Assembly: GCF_018613325.1 (NCBI RefSeq)
Contig: NZ_JAGGQJ010000043.1
Location: 1-38,405 of the forward strand
Direction: 5' to 3'
From: Bacillus sp. ISL-34
Lineage (GTDB): Bacteria; Bacillota; Bacilli; Bacillales; DSM-1321
Length of the DNA stretch: 38,405 bases
Position 1 is the stretch's first letter, and every line of letters begins with the position of its first letter. This document shows, piece after piece, positions 35,136-38,405 of this stretch. Under the pieces are notes generated by a model that had not been told where the DNA came from, did not search any database, and saw only the letters and a list, made by a program, of their open reading frames with translations. The translations under genes were made by a program, and so were the position numbers.

Positions 35136-35169
35136 AAAAGACAGGATGCCGAAGTGAGGGATCCTGTCT
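35136..35169 (-). terminator. terminator of the tsa operon
   Basis: Minus strand AGACAGGAT pairs with ATCCTGTCT around a 13-nt loop and is followed by TTTTATCG; 10 bp beyond the tsaD stop. Confidence 0.88.
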
Positions 35170-35178
35170 TCTCGTCAA

Positions 35179-36192
35179 TTAAAATGCTTCTATATCCAAT
35201 CCAGGATTTCCGTTCAAATCCAAACCAGATCGTTTTCCCTTTTCAAACATGACACTGCCAGCAGCACCGATCATGGCTGCATTGTCCGTACAAAGATAGA
35301 GGGGCGGAATGGATATATCCATAGGTAAATCCTTAAATGCATCCGTTAATGCTTCCCTAAGGCCTTTATTTGCCGCAACTCCTCCAGCAAGCAATACCTG
35401 TTTCACATTATATTCCTTTGCAGCTTTTACAGCTTTCATTACAAGCACTTCTATCACGCTTGCTTGGAAACTTGCCGCTAAATCTTTAGGTTCGATTTTT
35501 TCCCCGCGCTGTTCTGCATTATGCAAAGTGTTGATCACCGCTGATTTCAACCCGCTGAAAGAAAAATCATAGCTGCCATCCAACCATGCCCTAGGCAGTT
35601 TCAGAGTTGGTGAGCCTTCTTGTGCAAGCCTATCGATATGGGGACCGCCAGGATAAGGGAGCCCCAAGGTTCGAGCCACTTTATCATACGCCTCTCCTGC
35701 TGCATCATCCCGCGTCTCCCCTATCACCTTGAAAGAGCCCGGTTCTTCTAAAAGCACCAATTCCGTATGACCTCCCGAAACCACTAAAGAAAGCGCAGGA
35801 TATTCGATCTCCTGAATAAGCCGATTTGCATAGATATGACCCGCGATATGATGCGTACCGACAATCGGTATTCCATGTGCGAAAGCTACAGCCTTCGCCG
35901 CATTCACGCCTATTAATAGTGCCCCTACAAGTCCCGGGCCTTCTGTAACGGCAATGGCATCCAAGTCTTCATATGTCACACCGGCTTGTAGCAGTGCTTC
36001 TTCAAGAACGATCGTAATTTGTTCTACATGATGACGGGAAGCTATTTCCGGAACGACACCGCCAAAACGTTTATGGCTCTCGATTTGTGAAGCCACGACA
36101 TTACTCAGTATCTCCGTACCATTTTTTATGACAGCTGCCGCAGTTTCATCGCAGCTCGTTTCAATACCTAATATAAATTGATCTTTTTTCAT
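35179..36192 (-). CDS. tsaD: tRNA N6-threonylcarbamoyladenosine transferase TsaD (Gcp)
   Basis: 337 residues, ATG at 36192. Catalytic subunit that moves threonylcarbamoyl onto A37 of ANN-decoding tRNAs. N-terminal [15 protein letters not shown] and the iron/zinc motif [12 protein letters not shown] are present, as is GGHTEL. The start overlaps the rimI stop (ATGA). Last gene of tsaE-tsaB-rimI-tsaD. In B. subtilis the gene is also known as gcp/ydiE. Confidence 0.96.
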   Translation of the reverse strand: MKKDQFILGIETSCDETAAAVIKNGTEILSNVVASQIESHKRFGGVVPEIASRHHVEQITIVLEEALLQAGVTYEDLDAIAVTEGPGLVGALLIGVNAAKAVAFAHGIPIVGTHHIAGHIYANRLIQEIEYPALSLVVSGGHTELVLLEEPGSFKVIGETRDDAAGEAYDKVARTLGLPYPGGPHIDRLAQEGSPTLKLPRAWLDGSYDFSFSGLKSAVINTLHNAEQRGEKIEPKDLAASFQASVIEVLVMKAVKAAKEYNVKQVLLAGGVAANKGLREALTDAFKDLPMDISIPPLYLCTDNAAMIGAAGSVMFEKGKRSGLDLNGNPGLDIEAF

Positions 36193-36641
36193 GAAAAATT
36201 CACCCACATAACATAAGCATCTTCTTGATTGTCTGTATAATAATTTTTTCGGATTCCACCCTTTTGGAAACCTAGTTTTTCATAAAGCGAAATGGCTACT
36301 GCATTACTGACACGGACTTCAAGCGTCATCCTCACCACCCCCATCGAAATGGAGATTTCAATCATCTTCCTGAGCAATGCTTCTCCAAGCTTTTGCCCTC
36401 GGTATTCTGGCAATATCGCTATATTGGTAATGTGCGATTCATCAATGACGATCCACGCACCGCAATAACCGGCGATTTTCCCTTCATCCTCTATCACCAT
36501 GTATACAGCATATTGATTATGATTCAATTCATTAAAAAAAGCTTCCCGGCTCCAAGGCAAAGTAAAGGACTGCTTTTCCACGTTAAGCACTTGATCGATA
36601 TCTTCCGTATTCATCTTTCGGAACGTCAATGTTTTACTCAT
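36189..36641 (-). CDS. rimI: ribosomal-protein-S18 alanine N-acetyltransferase RimI
   Basis: 150 residues of a GNAT acetyltransferase. Acetyl-CoA loop in [18 protein letters not shown] (RGQxLG pattern) and the C-terminal [20 protein letters not shown], typical of RimI. The ATG at 36641 has AAGGAAAG upstream; the longer open frame reads back into tsaB. Located 22 bp after tsaB. Confidence 0.92.
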   Translation of the reverse strand: MSKTLTFRKMNTEDIDQVLNVEKQSFTLPWSREAFFNELNHNQYAVYMVIEDEGKIAGYCGAWIVIDESHITNIAILPEYRGQKLGEALLRKMIEISISMGVVRMTLEVRVSNAVAISLYEKLGFQKGGIRKNYYTDNQEDAYVMWVNFS

Positions 36642-36663
36642 AATAATCGGTCGCTTTCCTTGT

Positions 36664-37356
36664 TTATTTCCCCTGCTGTTCAAGCCACTTAGCTTCTGCT
36701 TCAGCCATGCGGATATAATTCGGTACAAACTGGTGAACATTCACTTCAATCTTATCAAGACCAATGAAGGCCAGTTCGCTTGGCCTTGAATTATATGACT
36801 GTACTGGAGCAAATACCGCTAATTCGCCTAATGCATCCGCAATTGCATCCCGATGGATGTCCACATCTTGACCAACAAATAAAACAGGACGATTTAATTC
36901 CTTCAATTGATTCGCCCACTCAGAGGATAGAATATTACAATCTTCAATGACTGTCTTTAAAGAATTCTTTTCCATTTCATATAATCCAGTATAAATCTGC
37001 CCTCTTCTTGCATCGAACAAGGGAGAGATCAACCCGTTAAAATAACGTCCATTAGCTGCTAATACCTCTAAGCTGGAAACACCTGATAACGGAATCTGAA
37101 GCGTCCAGGCCATGCTTTTCGCTATCGTCACTCCAATCCTGACCCCTGTATAGGAGCCTGGACCTTGAGCGACCACTATCTTAGTCAATTCCTTTGGTTT
37201 AGTATCACAATCCCTCAGCAGTGTTTCAATTGCTGGCATTACCCGCACCGAATGATTTTTCTTTAGGTTCGTCGTATACTCACCTATTACTTGACTCCCA
37301 TTTACCAGTGCAATCCCTAATGTGAAATTCGATGTATCTATAGCTAAAACCTTCAT
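36664..37356 (-). CDS. tsaB: t6A synthesis protein TsaB
   Basis: 230 residues, ASKHA-fold partner of Tsa[21 protein letters not shown] at the start and VVAQGPGSYTGVRIGVTIAK are the hallmarks. ATG at 37356 follows AAGGAG; it overlaps the tsaE stop (TGATG). Lacks the metal site, so it is non-catalytic and stabilises the complex. Confidence 0.94.
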   Translation of the reverse strand: MKVLAIDTSNFTLGIALVNGSQVIGEYTTNLKKNHSVRVMPAIETLLRDCDTKPKELTKIVVAQGPGSYTGVRIGVTIAKSMAWTLQIPLSGVSSLEVLAANGRYFNGLISPLFDARRGQIYTGLYEMEKNSLKTVIEDCNILSSEWANQLKELNRPVLFVGQDVDIHRDAIADALGELAVFAPVQSYNSRPSELAFIGLDKIEVNVHQFVPNYIRMAEAEAKWLEQQGK

Positions 37357-37808
37357 CAAATAATCTCCTTACATAACTTTACATATCGTTCGCCTTTTGC
37401 TTCCAAAACAATACGCCGGCTTGTATCGCCCAGACGATAGATATAAATGTTCAAGATTTCCTCTGGAAGGTGATCCTTTATTAAATGGGCCCATTCAACG
37501 ACAGTCACACCATCACCATCAAAATATTCATCAAAGCCTAGATCTTCTTCCGATTCACTTACCCGATAGACATCCATATGATATAAAGGCAAGCGACCCA
37601 TGTATTCCTTTATTATCGTAAAGGTAGGGCTATTCACCATTCTGGTTACACCTAATCCTTTAGCCAGTCCTTTAGTGAATGCCGTCTTACCTGCACCCAA
37701 GTCACCTTCTAAAGCCAGCACATCCCCACTGGAAAGCTTTTGTGCCAATCTATGCGCAAATTGCGCCGTTTCTTCCTCATTCTGAGAAATCCATTCAACA
37801 TGTTGCAT
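37356..37808 (-). CDS. tsaE: t6A complex ATPase TsaE
   Basis: 150 residues. P-loop [15 protein letters not shown], then [12 protein letters not shown] and YHMDVYRV, typical of TsaE. Needed for turnover of the TsaBD complex. First gene of the operon; AAAGGTG upstream of ATG. In B. subtilis thiL precedes it; here the rRNA/tRNA region lies upstream instead. Confidence 0.95.
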   Translation of the reverse strand: MQHVEWISQNEEETAQFAHRLAQKLSSGDVLALEGDLGAGKTAFTKGLAKGLGVTRMVNSPTFTIIKEYMGRLPLYHMDVYRVSESEEDLGFDEYFDGDGVTVVEWAHLIKDHLPEEILNIYIYRLGDTSRRIVLEAKGERYVKLCKEII

Positions 37809-37970
37809 ATATCAATCACCTTTATCATTATTAGGAAACGTCCTATAGTTCATGTCTAGAACCATAAACACAATATTATGGAACAAAAACCATTCTATAT
37901 GTAGTTTACCTTGTTTCAAATGAAGAAACAAATAAGTTAGGGACATAATTAATCTAATTTCAGATAAAAC

Positions 37971-38000
37971 AAAAAAACGAAACCTAAGTTTCGTTTTTTT
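37971..38000 (-). terminator. terminator of the rRNA-tRNA transcript
   Basis: AACGAAAC-CTAA-GTTTCGTT stem followed on the minus strand by TTTTTTT, six bases after the tRNA 3' end. Confidence 0.9.
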
Positions 38001-38005
38001 CATGA

Positions 38006-38079
<74 letters not shown>

Positions 38080-38145
38080 ACGGTATAAATGCTACTTTTA
38101 TAAATATAGTATTCCCATTTATTCAAAAAGAATACAAAGATTATA

Positions 38146-38261
38146 GCTTGGCGGCGTCCTACTCTCACAGGGGGAAACCCCCAACTACCATTGGCGCTGA
38201 AGAGCTTAACTGCCGTGTTCGGAATGGGAACGGGTGTGACCTCTTCGCTATCGCCACCAAA
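38146..38261 (-). rRNA. rrf: 5S ribosomal RNA
   Basis: About 116 nt on the minus strand. Begins TTTGGTGGCGATAGCGAAGA, has CCCGTTCCCATTCCGAACAC in loop B/C and ends GTAGGACGCCGCCAAGC. Lies between 23S rRNA and tRNA-fMet. Confidence 0.97.
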
Positions 38262-38380
38262 CATTTAATCTTTTTTAGCACATTAATTATCATACCATGT
38301 ATGAAATCAAAATGCAAGAAGAAATTTTCATTCCTTCAAAACTAGATAATAAGAAGAAGGTATTTCATTTTTCTAAAGCG

Positions 38381-38405
38381 TTGGTTAAGTCCTCGATCTA
38401 TTAGT
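38381..38405 (-). rRNA. rrl: 23S ribosomal RNA, 3' end (cut by window edge)
   Basis: Minus strand ACTAATAGATCGAGGACTTA and on to ACCAA is the conserved 3' terminus of Bacillus 23S rRNA. The rest lies beyond the window. About 120 bp of spacer separate it from 5S. Confidence 0.9.

Overview
The window looks like a chromosome segment of a low-GC Gram-positive Bacillaceae bacterium (Bacillus/Peribacillus-like; genus not proven). The right part has the B. subtilis neighbourhood ydiB-C-D-E-F, moaC, rex, ydiK, ydiL, groES, groEL beside an rRNA operon. Shine-Dalgarno sites are strong, and GntR-operator, cre and CIRCE signals are typical of Bacillus.

Left (1-14.8 kb): two mutually inverted scraps of an IS3-family transposase; a complete gluconate operon gntR-gntK-gntP-gntZ (minus strand) with operator, promoter and a cre inside gntR; a GC-richer noncoding stretch; an HTH regulator/DUF2975 membrane-protein pair; a secreted M14 zinc carboxypeptidase; a POT-family peptide transporter; and a two-component system.

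Middle (14.8-28.4 kb): accessory DNA accreted at the 3' end of groEL. The last bases of groEL (ATTACATCATGCCGCCCAT in plus-strand sense) occur three times, at 14857, 23263 and 28378. They bound two tandem elements. Element B (about 8.4 kb) holds degraded conjugation genes, a group II intron 5' fragment, an HU protein, an HTH/membrane pair and a truncated tyrosine integrase. It also has a compact minus-strand cluster (ABC ATPase, large permease, small membrane protein, S2P-like HEYLH metalloprotease, 85-residue cysteine-containing single-span peptide) that faces a BdbD-like thiol oxidoreductase. I regard this as a candidate peptide production/immunity system. Element A (about 5.1 kb) holds an intracellular subtilase with a separate prodomain-like small protein, a YgjP-type metallopeptidase, a broken type I restriction HsdR and an integrase tail of about 31 codons. 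Paired subterminal repeats at both ends of each element look like integrase arm sites.

Right (28.4-38.4 kb): core genes. groES-groEL lie under a perfect CIRCE. ydiL-ydiK converge on rex-moaC. The ABC-F gene ydiF is followed by a DnaA-box cluster. The tsaE-tsaB-rimI-tsaD operon makes the t6A tRNA modification. Initiator tRNA-Met, 5S rRNA and the 23S 3' end follow, all on the minus strand.

The elements have damaged integrases and a dead restriction gene, so they look immobile. The peptide cluster and the subtilase pair remain intact, which suggests selection or recent arrival.
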